Shown here: positions 1 through 6,791 of the stretch, piece after piece
How the letters are laid out: each line of letters begins with the position of its first letter
Position numbering within the stretch: the stretch's first letter is position 1
Assembly: GCA_050486105.1 (NCBI GenBank)
Contig: JBJHCR010000274.1
Coordinates: forward strand, 1 to 8,818
Reading direction: 5' to 3'
DNA length: 8,818 bases
Origin: JAEXNA01 sp050486105
GTDB lineage: Bacteria > Vulcanimicrobiota > Xenobia > Xenobiales > JADMJV01
Notes under the pieces: model-generated
The model's input: the letters and a program-made list of their open reading frames with translations, nothing else
Databases searched by the model: none
Told to the model about the DNA's origin: nothing
Position numbers and translations under genes: made by a program

Positions 1-2
1 GG

Positions 3-731
3 GCTACCATGCACGGCCTTAACCCGATCATCTTGGAATCGGGACTCTCGGTGGACTACGAAGAGGTCTCCGAGCGAGCAGAACGCCTGCGCCAGGGAAT
101 GTCAGGAGCCGAAGCGGTGGAGATCGACTTCCGAATCAACGAACAAGACTACCAACTTCGTCTAGAACTCGATGGACAAGAAGCTCAGAAGAGCCATGGA
201 CTGTGCCGGACGGGTCCCGATATCGCCAACCTGCCGGCCGGCGAGGTGTACTTTGTTCCTCGAGGAGGGCAGGGTCACTTCCCATTCAAACTTGAAGACG
301 GCAGTATCGCCTTGCTGAAGGTCGAGGACGGACGGGTGATCAGCGCCGAGTACATCTCCGGCAACCGACAGACCGTGGCGGACTATCACCAGCGACTGCA
401 AACCGATAAGGCCACAGGTTTTCTTGGTGAATTGGGATTTGGCACTCAGGAATTGCCAGTGTCCGGTCACGATATCCAGGACGAGAAGATCTTCGGAACC
501 TTCCACGTTGCCACCGGCCGCAATGATCACCTTGGTGGTGATGTGACTACCGATAAGTTCCTGGAAAAGGACAACGCCACTCACGACGATATCCTGTTTT
601 CCCCGGAAAAGACTCCAGAAATCGATGCCCCCACGGTTCGGCTCTACCGAAATGGTCAAGTTCACGTCTTGTTCCACAGCTACCAAGCAGGGGATTATCT
701 CAAGGAATTGGCTTATGGCCAACCCGTATGA
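3..731 (+). CDS. M29-type metallo-aminopeptidase, C-terminal part (5' end outside the window)
   Basis: The frame is open to the left edge. The ATG at 9 lies in what would be the middle of the family (usually about 370-410 residues), so the true start is probably upstream. Numbering from the ATG at 9, the visible 240 residues carry the M29 (aminopeptidase T/AmpS-like) hallmarks in order: NLPAGEV with E79, LGELGFGTQ with E141, DEKIFGTFH with E159 and H166, and the H-x-D pair THDD (H192, D194). In M29 enzymes, residues at these places bind a pair of metal ions used to remove N-terminal amino acids from peptides. The usual Tyr shortly after the first His is not obvious in 'HVATGRNDH', so activity or specificity may differ. 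No signal peptide can be judged because the N-terminus is missing. The stop overlaps the start of the methyltransferase gene by 17 bp, which suggests one transcript. The family call is firm, the substrate unknown. Confidence 0.8.
   Translation, partial: ATMHGLNPIILESGLSVDYEEVSERAERLRQGMSGAEAVEIDFRINEQDYQLRLELDGQEAQKSHGLCRTGPDIANLPAGEVYFVPRGGQGHFPFKLEDGSIALLKVEDGRVISAEYISGNRQTVADYHQRLQTDKATGFLGELGFGTQELPVSGHDIQDEKIFGTFHVATGRNDHLGGDVTTDKFLEKDNATHDDILFSPEKTPEIDAPTVRLYRNGQVHVLFHSYQAGDYLKELAYGQPV
702..706 (+). promoter_or_regulatory. Ribosome binding site of the methyltransferase gene, inside the aminopeptidase gene
   Basis: AAGGA lies 8 bases before the ATG at 715, within the last codons of the upstream gene. 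It decides the start: a longer reading of the same frame from 625 would overlap the peptidase by over 100 bp and would add a tail that the methyltransferase family lacks. Confidence 0.65.
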
Positions 732-1473
732 GCAGCAAAAACTCTTAGTCGAATATCTCCTGCTTCATTATGCGGAAAGGGATGCCCTCAGCCCCTGGAG
801 GTTCTTGCCTCGAGAGGCTGACTGTTTCCCCGAACGATGCGTCCGTGAGCACTTTCCTGCCGACTCGGTGCCCCCAACCGCTCGTGCCCTGGAACTCGGC
901 TGCGCGGTTGGCAGGGCTTGCTTCGAGTTGTCTGCGTTTTGCGTAGACGTCCTGGGACTAGACTATTCTGAGCGTTTCATTGAGACGGCTCGAACTCTTG
1001 CAAAGGTCAAAACGCTTCAGGTAGACGCTCCAGATGAGGGAGAACTGACTTCAAAGGTTACCATTAATCTCAGGAGTCATCACCAGCCCGAGCGGACCCG
1101 ATTCGTCCATGGTGACGCGACGGCCCTCCCCGACGACCTTGGAACTTTCGAGATCGTCTTGGCTTGCAACCTCTTGTGTCGGCTCCCCCGGCCAAGGAAG
1201 CTGCTGGAACGTTTTCCAAGTTTGGTCTGCCCTGGGGGTCGTCTATTATTGACCTCTCCTTACACTTGGATGACAGAGTACACCCCAAGAGAGGAATGGC
1301 TTGGAGGCTATGTCCAAGAGGGACGAGCCGTCGTCAGCCTGGAAACGCTGAGATCTGTTCTGGAACCTTCCTTTACTCTGCTCAGGCGAACCGATATGCC
1401 TTTCATGATTCGCGAACACCAACGAAAATTCCAATGGTCCGTTGCTGAAGCTACTCTTTGGAAGCGGAACTGA
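715..1473 (+). CDS. Stand-alone OvoA C-terminal-type methyltransferase (putative 4-mercaptohistidine N1-methyltransferase)
   Basis: This 252-residue class I SAM-dependent methyltransferase begins MANPYEQQKLLVEYLLLHY, the typical opening of the domain that forms the C-terminal third of the ovothiol enzyme OvoA. Visible motifs are LELGCAVGR (59-67, SAM-binding motif I), GLDYS (81-85, with the acidic residue expected to hold the ribose), GDATALP (133-139), LACNLLCRLP (149-158), PGGRLLLTSPYTW (173-185), WLGGY (195-199), and the closing MPFMIREHQRKFQWSVAEAT (228-247). In ovothiol synthesis this domain methylates the N1 (pi) nitrogen of the 4-thiohistidine ring. Canonical OvoA carries DinB-like and sulfoxide-synthase (FGE-like) domains in front of it. 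Here it is a separate protein with its own start. It is probably translationally coupled to the M29 gene and no sulfoxide synthase is in view. The family call is strong. The actual acceptor (thiohistidine, selenohistidine or another imidazole) is inferred. Confidence 0.85.
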   Translation: MANPYEQQKLLVEYLLLHYAERDALSPWRFLPREADCFPERCVREHFPADSVPPTARALELGCAVGRACFELSAFCVDVLGLDYSERFIETARTLAKVKTLQVDAPDEGELTSKVTINLRSHHQPERTRFVHGDATALPDDLGTFEIVLACNLLCRLPRPRKLLERFPSLVCPGGRLLLTSPYTWMTEYTPREEWLGGYVQEGRAVVSLETLRSVLEPSFTLLRRTDMPFMIREHQRKFQWSVAEATLWKRN

Positions 1474-3778
1474 CGGTGTTTGAGAACAAGTTCTCGATGA
1501 TGGAGTAGAGTTCTTCGCGATCGATAGGTTTCGAAATGTATTCGTTCATGCCAGCTTGAAGGTAGCGCTCCCGGTCTCCGGCCATGGCATTAGCGGTGAC
1601 CGCAATGATTGGGATGTCTGCTCCTCCCGGGAGTTCTCGAATTGCCTGAGTAGCTTGAATCCCTCCCATGACCGGCATTTGAATGTCCATCAACACAAGA
1701 TCGAAAGGTTCTTCCTGAAGGCGAGCCACAGCCACTTTCCCGTTCTCCACCACCACACATGTGTGCCCGACTCTATTGAGGATACGAGAGGCCACCTTCT
1801 GATTGACAGGGTTGTCCTCCACCAAGAGGATGTGCAGTGCTCTCGTGGTCCTGGAACTCGGCAAGGTCCGATGCAGACTTGGAGGAGAAACACGACGCGA
1901 AACCTGAAATGGGAGTTCCACAGTGAAGGTGGTCCCTTGCCCCAGGCGGCTTTCCAAAGACAAAGTCCCATTCATCAATTCAATCAACCTAGAACTTATG
2001 GTCAACCCGAGGCCCGTCCCTCCGAACTGTCGAGTCGTGCTGCTATCCGCCTGAGTGAAGGCCGCAAAGATTCGCTCTTGCTGGGCCTCACTGATCCCGA
2101 TACCTGAATCCGAAATCCGAAATTTCAGACGAGCTTGTTTAGGGCTCGTGGTAAGCGCCGAGACCGCAAGACCGATCTGTCCTCCTTTAGGAGTAAATTT
2201 CATAGCGTTACCCAAGAGATTCACCAAGATTTGTTTTAGACGCGCTTTGTCTCCCTCCAAGACCGGGGGGACCTCAGGATCGATTTGGGTGTTGAAGCTC
2301 AGATGCTTGTTCAAGGTTGTCGGGCGAAACAGAGTCGTCAACCCTTGGAGGAGGTCTGAGATATTGAAGGGGCTCATTTCAAATTCAACCTTGCCGGCCT
2401 CTATCTTGGAAAGGTCGAGAATATCGTTGATAATCACCAACAACGACCGGCTACTCTCGTAAACGACCTCCAAGAGTTCCTTCTGCTCGGCCTTGAGGGA
2501 GGTTTCGAGCAGCAGTTCCGTCAAGCCGAGGATGCCGTTTAGGGGAGTTCGAATCTCGTGGCTCATATTGGCAAGAAACTCATTCTTAGCTCTAAGCATA
2601 CTTTCGGCTTGATCTTGAGCTTCTCGCAACTCGGTGATATCGATATGGACTCCCACCATTCTCAAGGGCTCTCGCTCGGAGGTTCGCTCAACCATCTCCC
2701 CGACATCGAGGATCCTTCTCCACTTGCCATCTTTGGCCCGAATTCTCAGTTCGTGGCGATAACTTGGCGTTTCACCCCTGATGTGGCGTTCAAGGTCCTC
2801 GAGAGCCCCGGGTAGATCGTCGGGGTGGCAGAGGTTTTTCCAAGTCTCGAAGGTCATGGGTAACTCTCTATCGGTGTATCCCAGCATACGATACCAGGTA
2901 GGGTCAAAGTAGGTGCGACCCGTGCGAACATTCCAATCCCAAAGCCCTTGCTCTGCGGCTCTCAAGGCCAGGCTCAAGCGTTCTTCAACCTTTTTTTGCG
3001 CGTGCACGTCGATGTGCTGGCCGAGCATCCTGAGGGGTTGTCCCTCGTCGGTACTCAAGACCACCCTTCCCGAGCTGCGAATCCAAAGATAATCCTCTTC
3101 GGCCGTCCGAAATCGAAAAGTCACATCATAAGGTGAGCCTCCAGGACGATGAGCCTCCTCAATGGCCTGCTCTACCGGTCCACGGTCTTCGGGATAGACT
3201 CGGTCGAAAAAATAGGAAACCGGCAACGGTTTCCTCTGGGGTTCTTCCCCAATCATGCGATGAAAGACTTCGTTGGTGCAAAAGGTTCCTAAAGGAATGT
3301 TCCAATCCCAGATTCCCACCCTGGCTGCTTCCAAAAGAATCTCGAGAGTTCTCGTCTTGTGATCGTAGGTCGAGATGTCGACGGCTTCGCAGAGCCAAGT
3401 TGAGCCGCCCGGCTCTGGAAAACTTCTGAGACAACAGTGGCAGAGTATCGTCTCGCCAAGCTTTGCTCGAAATCTTAGGGAAAACTCTACAACCGGCACA
3501 TCCTGCAGTCTAGTTTGCTCCTGGGCCCACTTCAAGGTACGAAGAGATTCGCTATCCAAGAGCTTTTTGAGGCTTGAGCCAACCAATTCAGCCCCTTGAT
3601 AGCCAAATTTCTGGCTTGCCAAAGCATTGGCCCAAACGACCCGGCGCAACCCCTTTGAAAAGATCAAGACCGCGAGTAATGGAGAATGGCCCGAAGGCAC
3701 CTCAAGGCAATCCAATAACTGACGCTTCAAAACTTGTCCCAGCCCTCGAAAGATCTCCCAATTTTGACGAGCACGCAA
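1451..3778 (-). CDS. Soluble PAS-PAS-PAS hybrid sensor histidine kinase/response regulator
   Basis: The 775-residue reading has a PAS-like region at about 30-135, two PAS_3/PAC-type domains at about 145-262 and 270-388 (each with a GxWDWN start and an 'LRM.G.HID' end), a HisKA domain with NMSHEIRTPLNG (phospho-His H407), and an HATPase domain with N box LLGNAMKF (N524), G1 DSGIG (557-561) and G2 GGTGLGL (586-592). A C-terminal receiver follows, with acidic pair E654/D655, phospho-Asp D698 in LVLMDIQMP, T728 and K750. It has no membrane segment, HPt or output domain, so it should be a cytoplasmic sensor that passes phosphate to an unlinked partner. The ligand is unknown. The longest start is a TTG at 3778, with an in-frame stop 12 codons upstream and no ATG near. 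Its only strong SD-like run (GAGGAGG, 3800-3806) is about 21 bases away, so the true start is uncertain by up to some 30 codons. The 3' end overlaps the facing methyltransferase gene by 23 bp. Confidence 0.93.
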   Translation of the reverse strand: MRARQNWEIFRGLGQVLKRQLLDCLEVPSGHSPLLAVLIFSKGLRRVVWANALASQKFGYQGAELVGSSLKKLLDSESLRTLKWAQEQTRLQDVPVVEFSLRFRAKLGETILCHCCLRSFPEPGGSTWLCEAVDISTYDHKTRTLEILLEAARVGIWDWNIPLGTFCTNEVFHRMIGEEPQRKPLPVSYFFDRVYPEDRGPVEQAIEEAHRPGGSPYDVTFRFRTAEEDYLWIRSSGRVVLSTDEGQPLRMLGQHIDVHAQKKVEERLSLALRAAEQGLWDWNVRTGRTYFDPTWYRMLGYTDRELPMTFETWKNLCHPDDLPGALEDLERHIRGETPSYRHELRIRAKDGKWRRILDVGEMVERTSEREPLRMVGVHIDITELREAQDQAESMLRAKNEFLANMSHEIRTPLNGILGLTELLLETSLKAEQKELLEVVYESSRSLLVIINDILDLSKIEAGKVEFEMSPFNISDLLQGLTTLFRPTTLNKHLSFNTQIDPEVPPVLEGDKARLKQILVNLLGNAMKFTPKGGQIGLAVSALTTSPKQARLKFRISDSGIGISEAQQERIFAAFTQADSSTTRQFGGTGLGLTISSRLIELMNGTLSLESRLGQGTTFTVELPFQVSRRVSPPSLHRTLPSSRTTRALHILLVEDNPVNQKVASRILNRVGHTCVVVENGKVAVARLQEEPFDLVLMDIQMPVMGGIQATQAIRELPGGADIPIIAVTANAMAGDRERYLQAGMNEYISKPIDREELYSIIENLFSNTVSSASKE

Positions 3779-3789
3779 GTGAGTATAAC
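3764..3789 (+). promoter_or_regulatory. Weak candidate promoter of the 156-residue hypothetical gene
   Basis: TATAAC (3784-3789) on the plus strand overlaps the kinase's -10 box on the other strand. The best -35-like word, TTGACG (3764-3769), is only 14 bases away, shorter than the usual 16-18, so this half is weaker. The leader would be about 68 bases and includes the purine run AGGAGAGGG at 3817-3825. Confidence 0.25.
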
Positions 3790-3811
3790 CCGACGGGGCC
3801 TCCTCGGTCCA
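3782..3811 (-). promoter_or_regulatory. Candidate promoter of the histidine kinase gene
   Basis: Read on the minus strand, a TATACT box (3782-3787) lies 18 bases after TGGACC (3806-3811), which matches the sigma-70 -35 consensus at four of six positions. Transcription would begin near 3775, inside the longest reading of the kinase gene. If real, translation starts leaderless at the TTG or further in. No experimental support is available from sequence alone. Confidence 0.35.
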
Positions 3812-3863
3812 TCCTTAGGAGAGGGAAAGAAGGGAACGGACTTCAAACTGGGAACGCACCCGT

Positions 3864-4334
3864 ATGTCGGACCAGATCCTGCGTCGGCGTGCCCGCCAGA
3901 TAGCTGTGGAACTCCACCATCTCCGAGAAGGGCGGCCTCGCCAAGAGGACGGCTCCCCTACTCATCCCAATGACTCGACTATCTTGAGCCTCTGTCGACG
4001 CATAGATCCAGATTTGCGCTACGAGATTCAGCATCGGGCCCTGTTCGAGGGCCCGGTGATCAAGGTTACCGACCCCAGCAGTGGTCGTTTTTGTCTTATC
4101 CCACCGGAAGAAGCCCCCATCAAGATCGAATCTCCGGGCCGCAAGAGCTTCATCTTCTCGGTAGAGATCAATTTGGTGCAGACCGTGGAAGTGGAAGCCG
4201 ATGACGAACTGGCGGCCCACGAGCGAGCGTTCGCCTTAGTGGAAGGGATGGCTGTTGGAGACTGCGATGAAGTCACCGCCAGTTTCCGCAACCTCGACGA
4301 CGACGACCCAGACATCGGTTTCTCCATCAACTGA
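3864..4334 (+). CDS. Hypothetical acidic cytoplasmic protein, 156 residues
   Basis: I do not recognise this family. The N-terminal 50 residues are basic and helical in character (RRRARQIAVELHHLREGRPR). The middle carries FEGPVIKVTDPSSGRFCLIP (61-80). From about 96 a short unit reads FIFSVEINLVQTVEVEADDE, followed by a helix-like AAHERAFALVEGM and a closing strand EVTASFRNL, i.e. a plausible beta-beta-alpha-beta fold, ending in an acidic DDDDPD tail. There is no signal peptide or membrane segment. The ATG at 3864 is the only ATG, GTG or TTG after the in-frame stop at 3816, although no close Shine-Dalgarno word precedes it. The opposite-strand frame here (3843-4220) reads as an unlikely protein rich in His and Phe, so I favour this strand. 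It is divergent from the histidine kinase and followed by a good terminator. A functional link to the kinase is possible but unproven. Confidence 0.7.
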   Translation: MSDQILRRRARQIAVELHHLREGRPRQEDGSPTHPNDSTILSLCRRIDPDLRYEIQHRALFEGPVIKVTDPSSGRFCLIPPEEAPIKIESPGRKSFIFSVEINLVQTVEVEADDELAAHERAFALVEGMAVGDCDEVTASFRNLDDDDPDIGFSIN

Positions 4335-4426
4335 ATCCTCAGGGCTCCGAGTCTTTCGTTGAAGCCATCGGAGAGCCCACAGCAGAGCCAAGTCCCTGCG
4401 ATAGAAAGTTGCCTGGAGAGGAACAA

Positions 4427-4466
4427 AAAAAATGCCCGACGATCAGGGATCATTCGGGCATTTTTT
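4427..4466. terminator. Bidirectional rho-independent terminator between the hypothetical gene and fusA
   Basis: The arms AAAAAATGCCCGA (4427-4439) and TCGGGCATTTTTT (4454-4466) are perfectly complementary, giving a 7 bp TGCCCGA/TCGGGCA core and a T tract on either strand. It therefore fits both converging genes. Inside the loop, GATC (4441-4444) can pair with GATC (4448-4451) around a 3-base AGG loop, which extends the hairpin past a small bulge. Confidence 0.9.
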
Positions 4467-4486
4467 GGGACGGTTCCTTGAAGACT

Positions 4487-6607
4487 TTAGCGTTTGGCCG
4501 CCATTTCACGCTTCTCCTCTTGGAACTTCTGGACCATTTCGGTCTGAACATTCCTCGGAACTGGCTCGTATTTGGCGAATTCCATGGTGAATTCGCCCTT
4601 GCCTTGAGTGGCCGAGCGCAGGGTGGAAGCGTAGCCAAACATCTCAGCGAAAGGCACATGAGCCTCCACCGTGACGTAACCATCGTTGGTCTCCGAGTTG
4701 AGAATCACACCGCGCCGCTGGTTCAGACCACCGGTGATGGCTCCTTGGAACTCGTCAGGTCCGGCCGTCTCTACCCGCATGATGGGCTCGAGGATCACCG
4801 GCTTGGCCTTCAGGTAGCAGTCCCTGATGGCTGCCATGGCAGCCGTTCGGAAAGCCATCTCCGATGAGTCCACCGCGTGGTAAGCACCGTCGTTGACTAC
4901 ACATCGTACACCCACCACCGGAGCTTCGATCAATTGGCCTTTCTTGAGTTGCTCTTTGAAGCCCTTATCACAGGCCGGAATATACTCTTTAGGAATAACA
5001 CCACCGACCACTTCACTGACGAACTCGTAGGTCTCCACCGAATCCTCTGGGAGAGGCTCGATGTACCCTTGAATCTTAGCGTACTGCCCCGAACCACCGG
5101 TTTGCTTCTTGTGGGTGTAATCGATGATGGCTTTGCTGGTGATGGTTTCACGATAAGCGACCTGGGGAGCTCCCACGGAAACTTCACAGTTGTACTCCCG
5201 CTTGATGCGCTCGATATACACCTCAAGGTGCAATTCGCCCATTCCAGCGATCAAGGTTTCACCGGACTCCTCGTCTCGCCAAACCCTAAAAGTGGGATCC
5301 TCCTTAGAGAACCGATTCAGAGCCTTGGAGAAGTTGCTCTGACTGCTTCGTTCCTTCGGTTCTACGGCCAGGGACATCACCGCCGTGGGGATGTGCATGG
5401 AGGTCATGGTGATCATAACTTTGCCGTCGGTGAAGGTGTCGCCGGAAGCACAGTCGATGCCGAAAAGGGCAACGATGTCTCCTGCCACCGCAGCTTCCAC
5501 ATCGTGCATTTCGTTGGAATGCATGCGAACGATTCTCGGAATCTTGACCTTCTTATTGTTGTTCACATTGAAAATGAAATCGCCCTTGGAAATGCTTCCC
5601 TGGTAGATGCGCATGTAAGTCAGTTGTCCAAATCGACCGTCTTCGAGCTTGAAAGCTAATCCCACAAACGGCTTGGAGGGATCTGAAACCAGAGTGACTT
5701 CCTGCTCATCGTTCTCCTGATCGAGGCCGATGTTGACCGACTCGGAGGGATTGGGCAGATAGTCGCAGACCCCGTTCAAAAGGTGCTGCACCCCTTTGTT
5801 CTTGTATGCCGAGCCACAGAAGACGGCAGTAAAGTCTAGGGACAAAGTGGCTTTGCGGATGACAGGCTTGAGATCTTCAGCTGAGATCTCTTCACCCTCC
5901 AGAAATTTTTCAGCTAGGTCATCGCTGAAATCCGAAAGCGCTTCGATGAGGGACTCTCGAGCCGTTTTGGCTTCATCTAAGAGATCGGCAGGAATCTCTT
6001 CATGCCGCATGTGCTCCCCGTTTTCCCCGTCGAAATAAATGGCCCTCATGGTAACCAAGTCCACCACACCCTCGAACTTGTCCTCGGCTCCGATGGGCAA
6101 GGTGATCATGTGGGCGTTGTGGTTGAGTTTCTCACGAAGCATATTGGTGACTCGAACGGGATTGGCCCCAGCCCGGTCCATCTTGTTCACGAAGGCCAAT
6201 CTCGGCACTCCGTAGCGCTTCATCTGCCGATCCACGGTGATCGACTGCGACTGCACACCCGCTACCGCGCAGAGCACCAGAACGGCACCGTCGAGAACCC
6301 GCAAAGCGCGCTCTACCTCGACGGTGAAGTCCACGTGGCCTGGAGTGTCGATGAGGTTGATGTTGAAGTCTCCCCAAGTACAGTAAGTGGCCGCAGACTG
6401 TATGGTGATCCCCTTCTCGCGCTCGAGGTCCATGGAGTCCATCTTGGCACCTACACCGGATTTACCACGAACCTCTTCAATTTTGTGAATCTTCCCCGTA
6501 TAGAACAGGATGCGCTCAGAAAGCGTCGTTTTGCCCGAGTCAATGTGGGCCGAGATTCCGATATTGCGAACCTTCGTGATATCGGAGGTTGTGGCGTCAG
6601 TAGACAT
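4487..6607 (-). CDS. fusA: Elongation factor G, mitochondrial EF-G1/spdEFG1-like
   Basis: This 706-residue GTPase moves tRNA and mRNA through the ribosome after each peptide bond. The G domain shows G1 AHIDSGKT (20-27), switch I EKGITIQSAATY (64-75), G3 DTPGH (87-91, with the catalytic His91), G4 NKMD (141-144) and G5 GSA (265-267). Domain II has KPFVGLAFKLEDGRFGQL (312-329), domain III GMGELHLEV (455-463), domain IV HKKQTGGSGQYA (499-510) and the tip region with H577 in DGAYHAVDSSE, and domain V the GYAST.R..T.G segment (658-668). Ser in the P-loop (canonical bacterial EF-G has AHIDAGKT) and 'GVGAKMDSM' (51-59) point to the EF-G1 type shared by mitochondria, spirochaetes, planctomycetes and delta-proteobacteria. 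Such genomes may also carry a second EF-G, and family knowledge makes this type the translocase. The ATG at 6607 is chosen for its AAGGAG and for matching the family start. The frame stays open upstream across the N gap, but that extension is not EF-G-like. The gene is not in a str operon. Confidence 0.97.
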   Translation of the reverse strand: MSTDATTSDITKVRNIGISAHIDSGKTTLSERILFYTGKIHKIEEVRGKSGVGAKMDSMDLEREKGITIQSAATYCTWGDFNINLIDTPGHVDFTVEVERALRVLDGAVLVLCAVAGVQSQSITVDRQMKRYGVPRLAFVNKMDRAGANPVRVTNMLREKLNHNAHMITLPIGAEDKFEGVVDLVTMRAIYFDGENGEHMRHEEIPADLLDEAKTARESLIEALSDFSDDLAEKFLEGEEISAEDLKPVIRKATLSLDFTAVFCGSAYKNKGVQHLLNGVCDYLPNPSESVNIGLDQENDEQEVTLVSDPSKPFVGLAFKLEDGRFGQLTYMRIYQGSISKGDFIFNVNNNKKVKIPRIVRMHSNEMHDVEAAVAGDIVALFGIDCASGDTFTDGKVMITMTSMHIPTAVMSLAVEPKERSSQSNFSKALNRFSKEDPTFRVWRDEESGETLIAGMGELHLEVYIERIKREYNCEVSVGAPQVAYRETITSKAIIDYTHKKQTGGSGQYAKIQGYIEPLPEDSVETYEFVSEVVGGVIPKEYIPACDKGFKEQLKKGQLIEAPVVGVRCVVNDGAYHAVDSSEMAFRTAAMAAIRDCYLKAKPVILEPIMRVETAGPDEFQGAITGGLNQRRGVILNSETNDGYVTVEAHVPFAEMFGYASTLRSATQGKGEFTMEFAKYEPVPRNVQTEMVQKFQEEKREMAAKR

Positions 6608-6616
6608 AAATGTTTT

Positions 6617-6622
6617 CTCCTT
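6617..6622 (-). promoter_or_regulatory. Ribosome binding site of fusA
   Basis: AAGGAG on the minus strand, 9 bases before the ATG at 6607. It fixes the fusA start against the upstream in-frame TTG at 6820. Confidence 0.8.
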
Positions 6623-6712
6623 CAAAACCGTGGTCTTCGTCGTATCACCGTGACGGCCATCGAAATGGGCGATCAGCGATGGAGTTTGCGAGAGCCTGCG
6701 GCATACTCTATC

Positions 6713-6755
6713 CTTTGGAGGGTTCGGACNNNNNNNNNNAGGGCTCGGACCAAAG
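6713..6755. repeat. Direct and inverted repeats bracketing the assembly gap
   Basis: AGGGTTCGGAC (6719-6729) ends at the last base before the N run, and AGGGCTCGGAC (6740-6750) starts at the first base after it, differing only T/C. Outside them, CTTTGG (6713-6718) and CCAAAG (6750-6755) are inverted repeats. If the two copies are one, they leave a hairpin with a 6 bp stem and 10-base loop in the fusA leader. Confidence 0.7.
6730..6739. other. Assembly gap of ten N
   Basis: Ten undetermined bases lie in the fusA leader. The round number suggests a placeholder and not a measured length. No coding sequence is interrupted. Confidence 0.98.
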
Positions 6756-6791
6756 ACAAAGTCCGTCCTCAGCAGCGAGCACTTCGCTCGA

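Noticed and set aside
625..714. A 30-residue N-terminal extension of the methyltransferase
   Set aside because: It lies wholly inside the aminopeptidase gene in another frame. The ATG at 715 has AAGGA at 8 bases and matches the OvoA-domain start.
162..722. A 186-residue minus-strand open frame opposite the aminopeptidase
   Set aside because: The plus strand shows clear M29 motifs, and this frame has no recognisable domain or ribosome site.
3843..4220. A 125-residue minus-strand open frame opposite the hypothetical gene
   Set aside because: Its composition (many His, Phe and Trp) is unlike a typical protein, it has no good start signal, and the plus-strand frame is longer and better composed.
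4409..5659. Plus-strand open frames of 152 and 260 residues opposite fusA
   Set aside because: They are shadows of the EF-G coding strand. The first even starts in the terminator.
6715..6729. GGTTCGG next to the gap as the T loop of a broken tRNA
   Set aside because: No D-arm or anticodon arm lies upstream on this strand, and the direct repeat across the gap explains the word better.
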